This document shows positions 53,865 through 64,000 of a stretch of 64,000 nucleotides of DNA, piece after piece. Both the position numbers and the translations under genes were made by a program. The stretch comes from Salirhabdus sp. Marseille-P4669 (GTDB taxonomy: Bacteria; Bacillota; Bacilli; Bacillales; Alkalibacillaceae): NCBI RefSeq assembly GCF_900240405.1, contig NZ_OEQK01000005.1, positions 1-64,000 of the forward strand, read 5' to 3'. A model generated the notes under the pieces. The model made no database searches, was not told where the DNA came from, and saw nothing but the letters and a program-made list of their open reading frames with translations. Each line of letters starts with the position of its first letter. Position 1 is the stretch's first letter.

Positions 53865-54749
53865 ATGGCAATTACAGCACAAATGGTAAAAGAACTTCGT
53901 GAAAAAACTGGTGCAGGTATGATGGATTGTAAAAAAGCGTTGACAGAAACTGATGGTGATATGGATAAAGCAATCGACTACCTACGTGAAAAAGGTATTG
54001 CTAAAGCTGCGAAAAAAGCAGACCGTATTGCTGCAGAAGGATCTACTTATATTGAAGTAGAAGGCAATACTGCTGTACTACTTGAAGTAAACTCTGAAAC
54101 AGACTTTGTTGCAAAGAATGACCAATTTAAAAACCTATTATCTGTTTTAGGACGTCATCTATTAACACAAAAACCTGCAACTGTTGAAGAAGCTTTACAA
54201 CAAAAGCTAAACGGTGAAGGGGAAACAGTGGAAGAATACATTTCTTCGAATATCGCAAAAATTGGTGAAAAATTATCTCTACGTCGCTTTACTGTGCTAG
54301 AAAAAGGAGATAACGATGCATTTGGTGCATACTTACACATGGGTGGAAGAATTGGCGTGCTTTCTCTATTAGAAGGTACTACGGACGAAGAGCTTGCTAA
54401 GGACATAGCTATGCACGTAGCGGCTGTCAATCCTAAATATGTATCCCGTGACCAAGTATCTGAGGAAGAAGTAAATCATGAGCGTGAAGTACTTAAACAA
54501 CAAGCGTTAAATGAAGGTAAGCCAGAAAACATTGTTGTAAAAATGGTTGAAGGCCGTCTAGGTAAATTCTTTGAAGACATTTGCCTACTTGATCAAAGTT
54601 TCGTAAAAGATCCAGATCAAAAAGTTAAAAAAGTAGTGGAAGCTAAAGGAGCTACAGTTAAAACATTCGTTCGTTATGAGGTTGGCGAAGGAATGGAAAA
54701 AAGAGAAGAAAACTTTGCTGATGAAGTAATGAACCAAATCAAAAAATAA
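53865..54749 (+). CDS. tsf: Translation elongation factor Ts
   Basis: EF-Ts exchanges GDP for GTP on EF-Tu. The 294 residues begin [44 protein letters not shown], followed by [20 protein letters not shown], the two signatures of the family. AAGGAGG lies 8 bases before ATG 53865; a frame from 53811 runs through the leader and is rejected. A terminator follows. Confidence 0.98.
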   Translation: MAITAQMVKELREKTGAGMMDCKKALTETDGDMDKAIDYLREKGIAKAAKKADRIAAEGSTYIEVEGNTAVLLEVNSETDFVAKNDQFKNLLSVLGRHLLTQKPATVEEALQQKLNGEGETVEEYISSNIAKIGEKLSLRRFTVLEKGDNDAFGAYLHMGGRIGVLSLLEGTTDEELAKDIAMHVAAVNPKYVSRDQVSEEEVNHEREVLKQQALNEGKPENIVVKMVEGRLGKFFEDICLLDQSFVKDPDQKVKKVVEAKGATVKTFVRYEVGEGMEKREENFADEVMNQIKK

Positions 54750-54765
54750 GGATTAACTAAAAATA

Positions 54766-54789
54766 GGGGACACTTTGTGTTCCCTTTTT
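54766..54789 (+). terminator. Intrinsic terminator between tsf and pyrH
   Basis: GGGGACAC (54766-54773), loop TTT, GTGTTCCC (54777-54784) with one G-U, then TTTTT. Confidence 0.82.
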
Positions 54790-54837
54790 ATCCACATTTA
54801 GTCAATACATACTCGTCATAAAAATTTGGAGGTTACT

Positions 54838-55560
54838 ATGTCAACAACCCAATATAAAAGAATTGTGTTAAAATTAAGTGGTGAAGCATTAAGTGGAAAA
54901 GCTGGATATGGAATTGATCCAACGATTATTAAATCAATCGCAAACCAAGTAAAAGATGTCGCTGAATTAGGCGTAGAAATAGCAATCGTGGTTGGTGGAG
55001 GTAACATTTGGCGCGGAAAAGTTGGAAGTGAAATGGGAATGGACCGCGCAAACGCTGATTATATGGGTATGTTAGCAACTGTTATGAATTCCTTAGCACT
55101 TCAAGATAGCTTAGAGAACCTCGGGATTCCAACTAGAGTACAAACATCTATTGAAATGCGTCAAGTTGCAGAACCGTATATTAGACGACGCGCAATGAGA
55201 CATCTAGAAAAGAAACGTGTTGTCATTTTTGCTGCAGGAACAGGAAACCCATATTTCTCTACCGATACTACAGCTGCTTTACGTGCCGCTGAAGTAGAAG
55301 CTGAAGTAATTTTAATGGCAAAAAATAATGTTGACGGTGTATACAACGCCGATCCAAAGATTGACAAAAACGCTACAAAATATGAAGAGCTTACCTATTT
55401 AGACATTTTAAACGAAGGCCTAGGGGTAATGGATTCTACAGCTTCATCACTCTGTATGGATAACAATATCCCATTAATAGTATTCTCTATTACAGAGCAG
55501 GGTAATATTAAAAAGGTTGTAATGGGTGAAAATATTGGAACGATCGTGAGGGGGAAATAA
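54838..55560 (+). CDS. pyrH: Uridylate kinase
   Basis: PyrH phosphorylates UMP to UDP and is regulated by GTP and UTP. The 240 residues show [57 protein letters not shown] and [26 protein letters not shown] lies 5 bases before ATG 54838. frr follows after one base. Confidence 0.98.
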   Translation: MSTTQYKRIVLKLSGEALSGKAGYGIDPTIIKSIANQVKDVAELGVEIAIVVGGGNIWRGKVGSEMGMDRANADYMGMLATVMNSLALQDSLENLGIPTRVQTSIEMRQVAEPYIRRRAMRHLEKKRVVIFAAGTGNPYFSTDTTAALRAAEVEAEVILMAKNNVDGVYNADPKIDKNATKYEELTYLDILNEGLGVMDSTASSLCMDNNIPLIVFSITEQGNIKKVVMGENIGTIVRGK

Positions 55561-55561
55561 A

Positions 55562-56116
55562 ATGGATGCAATTATTAAGGAAACAAATGAAAAAATGGAA
55601 AAGTCAATTCAAGCTTATTCTCGACAACTAGCTACTGTACGAGCTGGTCGTGCGAATCCTGCATTGTTAGACAGTGTACAAGTAGAATATTATGGTGCCT
55701 TGACACCATTAAAACAATTAGCAACAGTATCAGCACCAGAACCACGTATGCTGTTGATTACACCATTTGATAAAACAGCGATTAATGACATGGAAAGAGC
55801 TATTTTAAAAGCTGATTTAGGTCTTACACCGTCCAATGACGGTAATGTTATCCGTATTAACATTCCGGCTTTAACAGAAGAGCGTCGTAAAGAGCTTGTT
55901 AAAGTTGTACGTAAATACGCTGAGGAAGCAAAAGTGGTTATACGTAACATTCGCCGTGATGCTAACGATGACTTGAAAAAATCGGAGAAAGATGGCGAAC
56001 TAACAGAAGACGAACTACGCGGTTATCAAGATGATGTTCAAAAATCAACCGATAACTTTATTAGGAAAATCGATGACCTAACGAAAGAAAAAGAAGAAGA
56101 AGTACTATCTGTTTAA
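55562..56116 (+). CDS. frr: Ribosome recycling factor
   Basis: RRF splits post-termination ribosomes with EF-G. The 184 residues show [74 protein letters not shown] and [34 protein letters not shown] ending in pyrH supports coupling. Confidence 0.98.
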   Translation: MDAIIKETNEKMEKSIQAYSRQLATVRAGRANPALLDSVQVEYYGALTPLKQLATVSAPEPRMLLITPFDKTAINDMERAILKADLGLTPSNDGNVIRINIPALTEERRKELVKVVRKYAEEAKVVIRNIRRDANDDLKKSEKDGELTEDELRGYQDDVQKSTDNFIRKIDDLTKEKEEEVLSV

Positions 56117-56169
56117 TTACTAGGAGTAGTATGGACAATACTTTGATAACAGATCAATTGTTTTCTACC

Positions 56170-56195
56170 GGCTTTCGCTAACCATTGCGAAAGCC
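56170..56195 (+). other. Perfect hairpin between frr and uppS
   Basis: GGCTTTCGC (56170-56178), loop TAACCATT, GCGAAAGCC (56187-56195). A T-poor tail (TTAAAGCTTTTAAAAG) makes it a doubtful terminator. Confidence 0.6.
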
Positions 56196-56246
56196 TTAAA
56201 GCTTTTAAAAGAAACGGGTACTAATCCTGACTGGAGGATTTTAATA

Positions 56247-57008
56247 ATGGCTTTTCGGTTACCGTTTTTAAAAAATAATAGACAAGTAAATGATAGACTT
56301 TTAACTACGGAGAATTTACCAAAGCATGTTGCTATCATAATGGATGGAAATGGGCGATGGGCAAAGAAAAGAGGTTTGCCAAGAGTTGCTGGACACAAGG
56401 AAGGTATGAAAACCGTTAAGAAAATTGTGCGCAAAGCAGTAGAGCTACAAATCGAAGCTTTAACCCTATATGCGTTTTCAACAGAAAACTGGAAACGACC
56501 AAAGCCAGAAGTGGAAACGATTATGAAGCTCCCAAATGAATTTTTAAGTACCTATTTGCCTGAACTAATGGAGAATAATGTTCGGGTCCAAACGATTGGA
56601 TATACGGAAGCACTTCCACAACATACACGTAACGCGATACATATTGCTATGGAAAAAACAGCAAATAACACAGGTCTAATTTTGAATTTTGCTATCAATT
56701 ATGGCAGTAGAGCTGAAATTGTCGAAGCAGTGAAGCAAATAGCAACAGATGTAAAACAGAATAAAATCATGATTGATGACATTGATGAAGATTGTATAAG
56801 TGAGCATTTATTTACGAGGAAGATAAGCGATCCGGATTTATTAATTCGTACGAGTGGGGAAGTTCGATTGAGTAATTTCCTGTTATGGCAAAATGCTTAC
56901 TCCGAGTTTTATTTTACTGACGTTTTATGGCCAGACTTTAATGAAGAAGAATTTGAAAAATCCCTCGCAGTTTATCAAAATAGAAAGAGACGATACGGGG
57001 GAATATAA
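56247..57008 (+). CDS. uppS: Undecaprenyl diphosphate synthase
   Basis: UppS makes the C55 lipid carrier for cell wall synthesis by cis-condensation of isopentenyl units. The 253 residues show HVAIIMDGNGRWAKKRGLPRVAGHKEGMK with the catalytic Asp, LTLYAFSTENWKRP, LILNFAINYGSR and PDLLIRTSGEVRLSNFLLWQNAYSEFYFTDVLWPDF. GGAGG precedes ATG 56247. First of uppS-cdsA-dxr-rseP-proS. Confidence 0.97.
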   Translation: MAFRLPFLKNNRQVNDRLLTTENLPKHVAIIMDGNGRWAKKRGLPRVAGHKEGMKTVKKIVRKAVELQIEALTLYAFSTENWKRPKPEVETIMKLPNEFLSTYLPELMENNVRVQTIGYTEALPQHTRNAIHIAMEKTANNTGLILNFAINYGSRAEIVEAVKQIATDVKQNKIMIDDIDEDCISEHLFTRKISDPDLLIRTSGEVRLSNFLLWQNAYSEFYFTDVLWPDFNEEEFEKSLAVYQNRKRRYGGI

Positions 57009-57023
57009 GGTGTTGAATACATA

Positions 57024-57821
57024 ATGAAACAACGAATTTTAACCGCTATAATAGCCTTACTATTGTTTATACCGATTGTTATTTATGGGGATTGGTTGTT
57101 TACGATAGCAGTATTTTTACTTGCAACCGTTGCTTTATTAGAACTCATTAAAATGAGAGACATTCCCTTATTTTCATTTCCTACCTTTTTCTCCGTACTT
57201 TTACTATGGACTATGTTATACGAAGACTTTTCGATTTCCATTACGGATACATTTAGTATAGATAAACAAGGACTTTTATTATTAGGTGTATTTGTGCTTA
57301 TGGCCTATATTGTACTCGTTAAAAATAAGATTACTTTTGACCATATTAGCTTTTTAATTATGTCCCTTTTGTATGTGGGAATAGGTTTTTATTTTTTAAT
57401 TGCCACAAGGGGTAGCGATACGGAAGGGCTATTGAATTTAGCTTTTGTTTTACTTGTTATTTGGGCTACAGATACAGGTGCTTATTTTATTGGACGAGCT
57501 TTTGGAAAAAGAAAGCTATGGCCTCATATTAGTCCGAAAAAAACGATTGAAGGGTCTATAGGTGGAATTGTGATTGCTGTTATTATTGCAGCAATTTATC
57601 AAGTATTAACAGAATTTCAAGCTTCTCTTATAGCTGTATTAGTTGTTACTGTTATTATCTCGATGGTAGCTCAAATTGGGGATTTAGTAGAGTCGGCAAT
57701 TAAACGTAACTATAATATTAAAGATTCAGGTACCATTTTACCAGGACATGGTGGTATTTTAGACCGTTTTGATAGTTTAATTTTTGTTTTACCTGTTATT
57801 CATTTAATCCACTTTATTTGA
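57024..57821 (+). CDS. cdsA: Phosphatidate cytidylyltransferase
   Basis: CdsA makes CDP-diacylglycerol, precursor of membrane phospholipids. The 265 residues contain about eight membrane helices and the C-terminal signature [28 protein letters not shown]. It overlaps the region before dxr, and the arrangement with uppS is the usual one. The binding site AAGGTG precedes ATG 57024. Confidence 0.97.
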   Translation: MKQRILTAIIALLLFIPIVIYGDWLFTIAVFLLATVALLELIKMRDIPLFSFPTFFSVLLLWTMLYEDFSISITDTFSIDKQGLLLLGVFVLMAYIVLVKNKITFDHISFLIMSLLYVGIGFYFLIATRGSDTEGLLNLAFVLLVIWATDTGAYFIGRAFGKRKLWPHISPKKTIEGSIGGIVIAVIIAAIYQVLTEFQASLIAVLVVTVIISMVAQIGDLVESAIKRNYNIKDSGTILPGHGGILDRFDSLIFVLPVIHLIHFI

Positions 57822-57844
57822 TTCGAGAAATAGGAGAGAAGAAT

Positions 57845-58993
57845 ATGCAAAACGTTACACTTCTAGGAGCAACAGGATCTATCGGTATTCAAACAATTGA
57901 CGTAATTGAAGAACATCAAGAAGAATTTTCACTATTTGCGATTTCTTTTGGAAGAAATGTCGAGAAAGCTCTACCTATTATTTTGAAGTTTCAACCAAAA
58001 TATATCGTTGTAGGTAGCGAGGATATAAAGCAAAGCGTACAGCAACAATTACGATATCATGCAACAGTATATGTAGGAATTGAAGGGATGAAGGAAATTG
58101 TTACCCATCCCGATGTAGATATTGTTGTAAATGCGGTACTTGGTAGTGTTGGTTTAGAACCGACAATAGACGCAATACGTGCGAAAAAAAGAATTGCTTT
58201 TGCAAACAAAGAGACGCTCGTTACAGCTGGCCATCTTGTGATGAAGGAAGCAAACAAGTATGGTGTGGAATTGCTACCAGTCGATAGTGAGCATGCAGCT
58301 ATTCATCAATGTTTAAAAGGCGAAAGTAAGAAGGAAGCGAAACGGATTATTATAACTGCATCAGGTGGAAGTTTTCGAGATAAGACTAGAGAAGAACTTA
58401 AAAATGTTAGCTTAAAAGAAGCTTTACAACATCCCAATTGGTCTATGGGCGCTAAAATTACGATTGATTCAGCTACGATGATGAACAAAGGCTTAGAAGT
58501 AATTGAAGCACATTGGTTATTCAATATGCCGTATGACAAAATCGATGTATTACTTCATAAGGAAAGTGTCATTCACTCGATGGTAGAATTTCAAGATTTA
58601 AGTGTGATGGCTCAACTAGGTACACCGGATATGAGAATCCCAATTCAATATGCTCTAACGTATCCTTCTAGGTTTGCATTCCCGAAAGGAAAAGGGTTAA
58701 ACTTAATGGAAATCGGAACATTGCATTTTGAAAAACTTAGTACGGAAAGATTTCCAGCGTTAAAAATGGCGTATGAGGCAGGTAGAGCAGGTGGAACTAT
58801 GCCAACTGTACTAAATGCTGCCAATGAAGTTGCTGTCCAATTATTTTTAGATGGGAAAATTTCTTTCTTAACTATTGAAGATTTTATCCAAAAAGCTATG
58901 GATGAGCATACAATTATTAATAACCCTGAATTAGAAACAATTTTAGAGATAGACCAAGAAACTAGGAGACGGGTAAAATCTTATGTTAACTAA
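57845..58993 (+). CDS. dxr: 1-deoxy-D-xylulose 5-phosphate reductoisomerase
   Basis: Dxr makes 2-C-methyl-D-erythritol 4-phosphate in the MEP isoprenoid pathway. The 382 residues have the NADPH loop [27 protein letters not shown], the metal-binding [13 protein letters not shown] and [20 protein letters not shown] 57845 has AGGAGAG about 6-8 bases upstream; a frame from 57818 overlaps cdsA without a binding site. Confidence 0.97.
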   Translation: MQNVTLLGATGSIGIQTIDVIEEHQEEFSLFAISFGRNVEKALPIILKFQPKYIVVGSEDIKQSVQQQLRYHATVYVGIEGMKEIVTHPDVDIVVNAVLGSVGLEPTIDAIRAKKRIAFANKETLVTAGHLVMKEANKYGVELLPVDSEHAAIHQCLKGESKKEAKRIIITASGGSFRDKTREELKNVSLKEALQHPNWSMGAKITIDSATMMNKGLEVIEAHWLFNMPYDKIDVLLHKESVIHSMVEFQDLSVMAQLGTPDMRIPIQYALTYPSRFAFPKGKGLNLMEIGTLHFEKLSTERFPALKMAYEAGRAGGTMPTVLNAANEVAVQLFLDGKISFLTIEDFIQKAMDEHTIINNPELETILEIDQETRRRVKSYVN

Positions 58994-59008
58994 AGGTAGG
59001 TGCTTTGT

Positions 59009-60268
59009 TTGAATACCATCATTGCTTTTATTTTTATGTTTGGACTACTCGTATTTGTCCATGAACTTGGACATTTAATATTTGCAAAACGAGCTGGAAT
59101 GCTAGCAAGAGAGTTTGCTATCGGCTTTGGACCAAAATTGTTTTCATTTAAAAAAAATGAAACGTTATATACGATTCGCTTAATTCCGGCAGGTGGTTAC
59201 GTACGAGTGGCAGGGGAAGACCCAGAAATTATTGAACTAAAACCAGGTCATCATGTTGGATTAGAATTTAAAGAAAATGGCCTAGTAAATAAAATCATCG
59301 TTAATAATAAATCCAAACATCCAAATGCTCGAGTAATCGAAGTAGAGCGTGCGGATTTAGATCATGATTTAGTAATTGAAGGGTATGACGTGGACAGTGA
59401 GGAACGAGTGGTGTTCCAGGTTGATCCGAAAGCCGATTTTGTAATGGATGAAAAGGAAACACAAATTGCACCTTATGATAGACAATTTGCTTCTAAGTCT
59501 GTTCCGAAAAAGGCATTGCAAGTTTTCGCTGGTCCGTTAATGAACTTTTTATTAGCGATTATCATCTTTATTATTTTAGGCTTTATTCAAGGTGTTCCTG
59601 TCGATGAAGCTGAGCTTGGAAAGCTGACGCCAGGTGATCCTGCAGCCGAAGCTGGACTTAAGCAGGGAGATATTGTGGTTAAGGTTGATAATGAAGATGT
59701 GGATACATGGACAGATTTTGTACTAACTGTTCAGGAACATCCGAATGAAGAAATTGAGCTTACGATTGATCGAGATGGAGAAATCTTAACTGTTCCTTTA
59801 ACACCAGAACAAGTGGAAGAACAAGGTGAGAAATTTGGTCGAATTGGCGTTATGCGACCATTTGAAAAATCTCCTGGTGAAGTTTTAACCTATGGTTTTA
59901 CCCAAACATATGAATTATCAAAGTTTATTCTAACAAGTGTTGGTCAGTTAGTAACGGGTCAACTTTCCATTGATAATTTAGCAGGTCCAGTTGGAATTTA
60001 TGACGCGACCGATGAGTTTGTGAAAAGCGGCCTATATAGCTTTTTAACTTGGACTGCAATGTTAAGCATTAACCTTGGTATTATTAATTTACTACCACTC
60101 CCAGCTTTGGATGGTGGTCGCTTACTATTCCTAGGAATTGAAGCTGTTCGAGGCAAACCATTAGAGCCTCAAAAAGAAGGTCTCGTTCACTTTATAGGGT
60201 TTGCGTTATTAATGTTATTAATGATTGTTGTTACTTGGAATGATATTCAACGCTTATTTATGCAATAG
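59009..60268 (+). CDS. rseP: Site-2 intramembrane protease RseP (RasP)
   Basis: RseP/RasP cleaves membrane-bound anti-sigma factors and leftover signal peptides. The 419 residues start with a membrane helix containing the zinc motif HELGH (18-22), a long insert (about 65-175), a second helix, a PDZ domain (about 200-285; [28 protein letters not shown]), and the C-terminal helix with the second metal motif [18 protein letters not shown] 59009 has TAGGTG 6 bases upstream; GTG 59000 is inside it. Confidence 0.96.
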   Translation: MNTIIAFIFMFGLLVFVHELGHLIFAKRAGMLAREFAIGFGPKLFSFKKNETLYTIRLIPAGGYVRVAGEDPEIIELKPGHHVGLEFKENGLVNKIIVNNKSKHPNARVIEVERADLDHDLVIEGYDVDSEERVVFQVDPKADFVMDEKETQIAPYDRQFASKSVPKKALQVFAGPLMNFLLAIIIFIILGFIQGVPVDEAELGKLTPGDPAAEAGLKQGDIVVKVDNEDVDTWTDFVLTVQEHPNEEIELTIDRDGEILTVPLTPEQVEEQGEKFGRIGVMRPFEKSPGEVLTYGFTQTYELSKFILTSVGQLVTGQLSIDNLAGPVGIYDATDEFVKSGLYSFLTWTAMLSINLGIINLLPLPALDGGRLLFLGIEAVRGKPLEPQKEGLVHFIGFALLMLLMIVVTWNDIQRLFMQ

Positions 60269-60294
60269 TAATGGAAGAATTGAGGTGTAGTAAT

Positions 60295-61998
60295 TTGAGA
60301 CAAAGTAATATGCTTTTGCCAACTTTAAGAGAAATACCATCTGATGCAGAAATAAAAAGTCACCAGCTTTTAGTTCGGGCTGGGTTTATTCGCCAAGTTG
60401 CATCTGGTTTATATAGTTTTCTACCAATTGGAAATCGTGTTCTTCGTAAAGTAGAACAGATTGTTCGTGAGGAAATGGATAATGCCGGTGCAAATGAAAT
60501 GTTTATGCCAGCTCTACAACCAGCCGAACTTTGGCAGGAGACTGGTAGATGGAATACCTTTGGTCCGGAACTAATGCGTATGCATGACCGTCATATGCGA
60601 GAGTTTGCGTTAGGAGCAACACATGAAGAGGTTATTACAAGTATTATACGTGATGAAGTGAATAGTTATAAAAAATTGCCACTTGCCGTTTATCAAATTC
60701 AGTCCAAATTTAGAGATGAAAAGAGACCGCGATTTGGATTACTGCGTGGCAGAGAGTTTTTAATGAAAGATGCTTATTCGTTTCATGACTCTGCTGAAAG
60801 TCTAGATGACATGTATAATAAAATGTATACAGCTTACCAAAATATCTTTAGAAGATGCGGTTTAGACTTCCGTGCGGTTATTGCAGATTCTGGTGCTATG
60901 GGTGGAAAAGATACGCATGAATTCATGGTATTATCAGAAATTGGCGAAGATACAATTGCATATTCAGATACTTCCGATTATGCAGCAAATATTGAAATGG
61001 CGCCAGTTGTGATGAATTATGAGAAAAGCAGCGAAGAGCCAAAGGAACTGCAAAAAGTTGAGACACCTAATCAAAAAACAATGCAAGAAGTTGCTGACTT
61101 TTTAGGTCACACGTTAAAAGAGGGCTTAAAGTCCATCATGTTTAAAGTGGATGAAAAGTTTGTATTAGTTGTAACTCGTGGAGACCATGAAGTAAACGAT
61201 GTGAAGCTGAAAAACTTATATGGAGCAAGCGTTGTGGAATTAGCTTCAGAAGAAGAAACGAAAGAAGTTATGAACGCTGGTTTCGGTTCCTTGGGTCCAG
61301 TTGGTGTAGGAGAAAATGTGGAAGTCGTTGCGGATACAGCAGTTCAATATGTAGTGAATGTATCTTGTGGGGCCAATGAAGATGGCTATCATTACATAAA
61401 TGTAAATCCAGAACGTGATTTCAATGTTAGTCAATATGCAGACCTCCGTTTTATTATGGAAGGGGACCCATCTCCAGATGGACAAGGTTTCATTAAGTTT
61501 GCTAAGGGAATCGAAGTAGGACATGTATTCAAACTAGGGAAGTTCTACTCTGAAAAAATGAAAGCTTCGTACTTGGATCAAAACGGGAAAGCCAACACTA
61601 TGATAATGGGCTGTTATGGAATTGGGGTATCCCGAACTGTTGCAGCTATTGTGGAGCAGTATAACGATGAGAATGGGATTACGTGGCCAAAAGCGGTTGC
61701 ACCTTTCCATGTCCATTTATTAGCTTTAAATGTGAAAAAACAAGAGCAAAAAGAACTTGCGGATAACCTATATGAAACATTGAAAAAAGCAGGCATTGAA
61801 GTTTTATATGATGATCGACCTGAACGAGCAGGAGTAAAATTTGCTGACAGTGATTTAATTGGTATCCCATTACGAGTAACAGTTGGAAAACTTGCAGATC
61901 AAGGCATCGTAGAAGTAAAGGATCGTCAATCCGGAGAACAACAAGAAGTTCACGAAACGGAGATACTGAATTTTGTACAATCCTTTTTACAACCCTAA
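60295..61998 (+). CDS. proS: Prolyl-tRNA synthetase (bacterial type)
   Basis: ProS charges tRNA-Pro and edits mischarged alanine. The 567 residues start [34 protein letters not shown], with class II motifs ([44 protein letters not shown]), the editing insertion (about 225-400), and the C-terminal anticodon-binding domain. TTG 60295 has GAGGTG about 7 bases upstream and aligns with known N termini; ATG 60271 adds unlike residues. Confidence 0.95.
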   Translation: MRQSNMLLPTLREIPSDAEIKSHQLLVRAGFIRQVASGLYSFLPIGNRVLRKVEQIVREEMDNAGANEMFMPALQPAELWQETGRWNTFGPELMRMHDRHMREFALGATHEEVITSIIRDEVNSYKKLPLAVYQIQSKFRDEKRPRFGLLRGREFLMKDAYSFHDSAESLDDMYNKMYTAYQNIFRRCGLDFRAVIADSGAMGGKDTHEFMVLSEIGEDTIAYSDTSDYAANIEMAPVVMNYEKSSEEPKELQKVETPNQKTMQEVADFLGHTLKEGLKSIMFKVDEKFVLVVTRGDHEVNDVKLKNLYGASVVELASEEETKEVMNAGFGSLGPVGVGENVEVVADTAVQYVVNVSCGANEDGYHYINVNPERDFNVSQYADLRFIMEGDPSPDGQGFIKFAKGIEVGHVFKLGKFYSEKMKASYLDQNGKANTMIMGCYGIGVSRTVAAIVEQYNDENGITWPKAVAPFHVHLLALNVKKQEQKELADNLYETLKKAGIEVLYDDRPERAGVKFADSDLIGIPLRVTVGKLADQGIVEVKDRQSGEQQEVHETEILNFVQSFLQP

Positions 61999-62025
61999 AA
62001 CTATTAGATAATTAAAACATTAATT

Positions 62026-62060
62026 AAACCCTTGTCTATACTTACAGGCAAGGGTTTGTC
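62026..62060 (+). terminator. Terminator-like hairpin after proS
   Basis: AAACCCTTG (62026-62034) pairs with CAAGGGTTT (62049-62057) around a 14-base loop. The T run is short. Confidence 0.6.
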
Positions 62061-62296
62061 GTGTTAAAATAAAGGGATACTCCATGCATTAGGTCCATTT
62101 CATTTGGGTAATGTGCTAAAACAATTTTGGAGTGTAAAATTCGTATTGGATAGTATTTAAGCATTAAGAATATAGATTCAATTGATTTTACTATTACGAA
62201 TAGACCATTTCGTTGTAGAATAGATAGTAAAGAGAGTACGAAACGCTAAACGTTTAAGGGAGCGTTAGCAAAGTTTTCTTTAGGAGAGGATTATTG
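62061..62296 (+). promoter_or_regulatory. polC upstream region with two stem-loops
   Basis: TTTACTAT (62187-62194) pairs with ATAGTAAA (62224-62231), with an inner stem ACGAA (62196-62200)/TTCGT (62209-62213). AACGCT (62242-62247) pairs with AGCGTT (62261-62266). A weak promoter TTGGAG (62129-62134), 18 bases, TAGTAT (62153-62158) could drive polC. No gene is seen. Confidence 0.4.
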
Positions 62297-64000
62297 GTGA
62301 GTGTTTCAAATAGAGAAAAAATGCAAATTTTACTAGAACAAATACAACTTTCAGAGGAACTTGTATCTAAATACTTCTCTACTGCTTCGATTAAGAAACT
62401 TGCCGTATGGAAGCAAGAGAAAAAGTGGAAATTCACATTTGAAATCCCAGAGGTTTTACCTCCAGATGCATTTCAAGTGTTTCATGTAAAACTACGTGAT
62501 GCATTTGCCCATATTGCTTCTGTTGATTTTATTTTTGAAACAGAAAATAAGCAATTTCATCCAGATTATTTAGCAGGATATTGGCAATGCTTCTTAAGTT
62601 CCATTCCTAGTCTTTCTCCTGCATATGTGAATATTTTGCAACAACAAACACCAAAGCTTGCCGGTCAAAAATTAAACATCGTAACACGCAATGAAGCTGA
62701 GGCTAGTAGCATAAAGAAGAGATTAGAGCAGCCATTGAAAGATTTTTGCTTGCAAATTGGTACAAATCCTTTTGTGATTGAGTGTGATGTAAAACAATCT
62801 GATGAAGATATGAAAAGATTTGTGGAACAACGAAAGCAAGAGGACCAATTATTTATTCAAAAAGCAGTGAAAGAAAAGGAAGAGCGAGCTAGAAAAGAAG
62901 CGGAAGAGGTACAAGAAGGTCCATTCATGCTAGGTTATCCAATCCAAGACGAACCAGTTCGAATGGAAGAAATCCTTGAAGAAGAACGTAGAATGACAAT
63001 TCAAGGATACATCTTTAATGTGGAAATTCGTGAGCTTCGTTCAGGACGTCATTTATTAATGGCGAAGGTTACAGACTATACAAGCTCTTTACAATTTAAA
63101 ATGTTCTCCAATGGGGACCAAGATACGGAAAAGTTTAAACAACTTAAAAAAGGTATGTGGGTAAAGGTAAGAGGTAGTGTACAAACGGATACTTTCTCTA
63201 ATGAGTTAACGATGATGGCAAAAGATGTTAATGAAGTGAAAGTGGAAACAAGACAAGATTTGGCACCAGAAGATGAAAAGCGAGTGGAATTGCACGCACA
63301 TACAATGATGAGCCAAATGGATGCTCCAGTTTCTGCTTCTCGATTAATTGAGAGAGCTGCTAAATGGGGCCACCCTGCAATTGCTATTACCGATCACGCT
63401 GTTGCTCAATCGTTCCCAGAAGCTTATGCTGCAGGGAAAAAACATGGAATAAAAATCCTTTATGGGGTTGAGGCGAATGTTGTAGATGATGGTGTGCCTA
63501 TTGCATATAATCAACAAGACCGCTCTTTAGAAGAGGGAGAGTATGTTGTATTTGACGTCGAAACAACAGGGCTTTCCGCTATTTACGACACGATTATTGA
63601 ATTAGCAGCAGTAAAAATAAAAAACGGAGAAATTATCGACCGCTTTGAGTCTTTTGCCAACCCGCATCATCCATTAAGCGATACAACTACAGAGCTAACT
63701 GGTATTACAGATGAGATGGTAAGGGATGCTCCTGAAGTTGATGAAGTACTAGAGAATTTCTATCAATGGATGGGGGATTCGATATTAGTTGCGCATAATG
63801 CGAGTTTTGATATGGGATTTTTAAATGCAGGATTAAAGAAAATTGGTAGAGCAGAAGCGGATAATCCTGTTATTGATACACTAGAATTGGCAAGATTTTT
63901 ATTCCCGAATTTAAAGAATCACCGATTAAATACATTATGTAAGCATTTAAATATTGAATTAGTGCAGCATCACCGTGCTATTTACGATGCAGAAGCAACG
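62297..64000 (+). CDS. polC: DNA polymerase III PolC (5' part, cut by the window edge)
   Basis: PolC is the main replicative polymerase of low-GC Gram-positives, with built-in proofreading. The first 568 codons are present: an N-terminal domain (1-220), an OB-fold (about 230-320; TIQGYIFNVEIRELRSGRHLLMAKVTDYTSSLQFKMF), the first half of the PHP domain (about 330-410; VELHAHTMMSQMDA, AIAITDHAVAQSFPEAY), and the inserted DEDDh exonuclease (from about 415; VVFDVETTGLSA, LVAHNASFDMGFL). GTG 62297 has AGGAGAGG 7 bases upstream. Confidence 0.97.
   Translation, partial: MSVSNREKMQILLEQIQLSEELVSKYFSTASIKKLAVWKQEKKWKFTFEIPEVLPPDAFQVFHVKLRDAFAHIASVDFIFETENKQFHPDYLAGYWQCFLSSIPSLSPAYVNILQQQTPKLAGQKLNIVTRNEAEASSIKKRLEQPLKDFCLQIGTNPFVIECDVKQSDEDMKRFVEQRKQEDQLFIQKAVKEKEERARKEAEEVQEGPFMLGYPIQDEPVRMEEILEEERRMTIQGYIFNVEIRELRSGRHLLMAKVTDYTSSLQFKMFSNGDQDTEKFKQLKKGMWVKVRGSVQTDTFSNELTMMAKDVNEVKVETRQDLAPEDEKRVELHAHTMMSQMDAPVSASRLIERAAKWGHPAIAITDHAVAQSFPEAYAAGKKHGIKILYGVEANVVDDGVPIAYNQQDRSLEEGEYVVFDVETTGLSAIYDTIIELAAVKIKNGEIIDRFESFANPHHPLSDTTTELTGITDEMVRDAPEVDEVLENFYQWMGDSILVAHNASFDMGFLNAGLKKIGRAEADNPVIDTLELARFLFPNLKNHRLNTLCKHLNIELVQHHRAIYDAEAT

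Noticed and set aside
1-64000. CRISPR array, insertion sequence, prophage, tRNA, rRNA or biosynthetic island
   Set aside because: No spaced direct repeats, transposase, integrase other than XerC, or RNA gene signatures were seen; gene order is that of the conserved core chromosome.

Overview
This is a stretch of low-GC, gene-dense chromosome from a motile member of the Bacillaceae. The gene order matches the Bacillus subtilis block from smc to polC, including smc-ftsY-ylxM-ffh, rpsP-ylqCD-rimM-trmD-rplS, rnhB-ylqGH-sucCD-dprA-topA, codVWXY, fla/che, rpsB-tsf-pyrH-frr and uppS-cdsA-dxr-rseP-proS-polC. AT-richness and acidic, lysine/glutamate-rich proteins would fit a relative of Oceanobacillus, Ornithinibacillus or Virgibacillus, but the genus is an inference. 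Nearly all genes are on the plus strand. I see no rRNA, tRNA, insertion sequence, prophage or CRISPR array.

Layout. 1-374: two minus-strand genes (the edge of an unrecognised one, and a DUF1128 gene). 516-6894: chromosome condensation (smc) and protein targeting (ftsY, ylxM, ffh). 7049-9858: ribosome and tRNA maturation (rpsP, khpA, ylqD, rimM, trmD, rplS). 10196-14965: signal peptidase, RbgA, RNase HII, the FliK/FlhB-like pair ylqG-ylqH and a membrane-anchored hypothetical. 15144-17230: succinyl-CoA synthetase. 17320-20685: dprA and topA. 21002-24729: xerC-hslVU-codY. 25172-52754: about 27.6 kb of unbroken flagellar, chemotaxis and export genes ending with sigD and swrB. 52906-56116: rpsB, tsf, pyrH, frr. 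56247-61998: isoprenoid and phospholipid synthesis, rseP, proS. 62297-64000: 5' part of polC, cut by the window edge.

How the genes work together. The fla/che block encodes the rod (flgB, flgC, fliE), MS ring (fliF), switch (fliG, fliM, fliY), export gate and ATPase (fliHIJ, fliOPQR, flhBA), hook assembly (fliK, flgD, flgE), placement (flhF, flhG), chemotaxis (cheY, cheB, cheA, cheW, cheC, cheD), the late-gene sigma factor (sigD) and swarming factors (swrD, swrB). CodY at 23950 represses many Bacillus genes when GTP and branched-chain amino acids are plentiful, including flagellar genes in B. subtilis, and lies directly upstream.

The content is mostly conserved housekeeping. The points most worth checking are the ylqG-ylqH pair as a possible second FliK/FlhB-type specificity switch, tandem stem-loops on both sides of the hook gene flgE including one inside the swrD translation start region, absence of trmFO from the topA-xerC junction, an unusual G4 motif in RbgA, and several structured leaders (ylxM, tsf, polC). 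Start codons were often moved downstream from the longest reading frame on ribosome-binding-site evidence.
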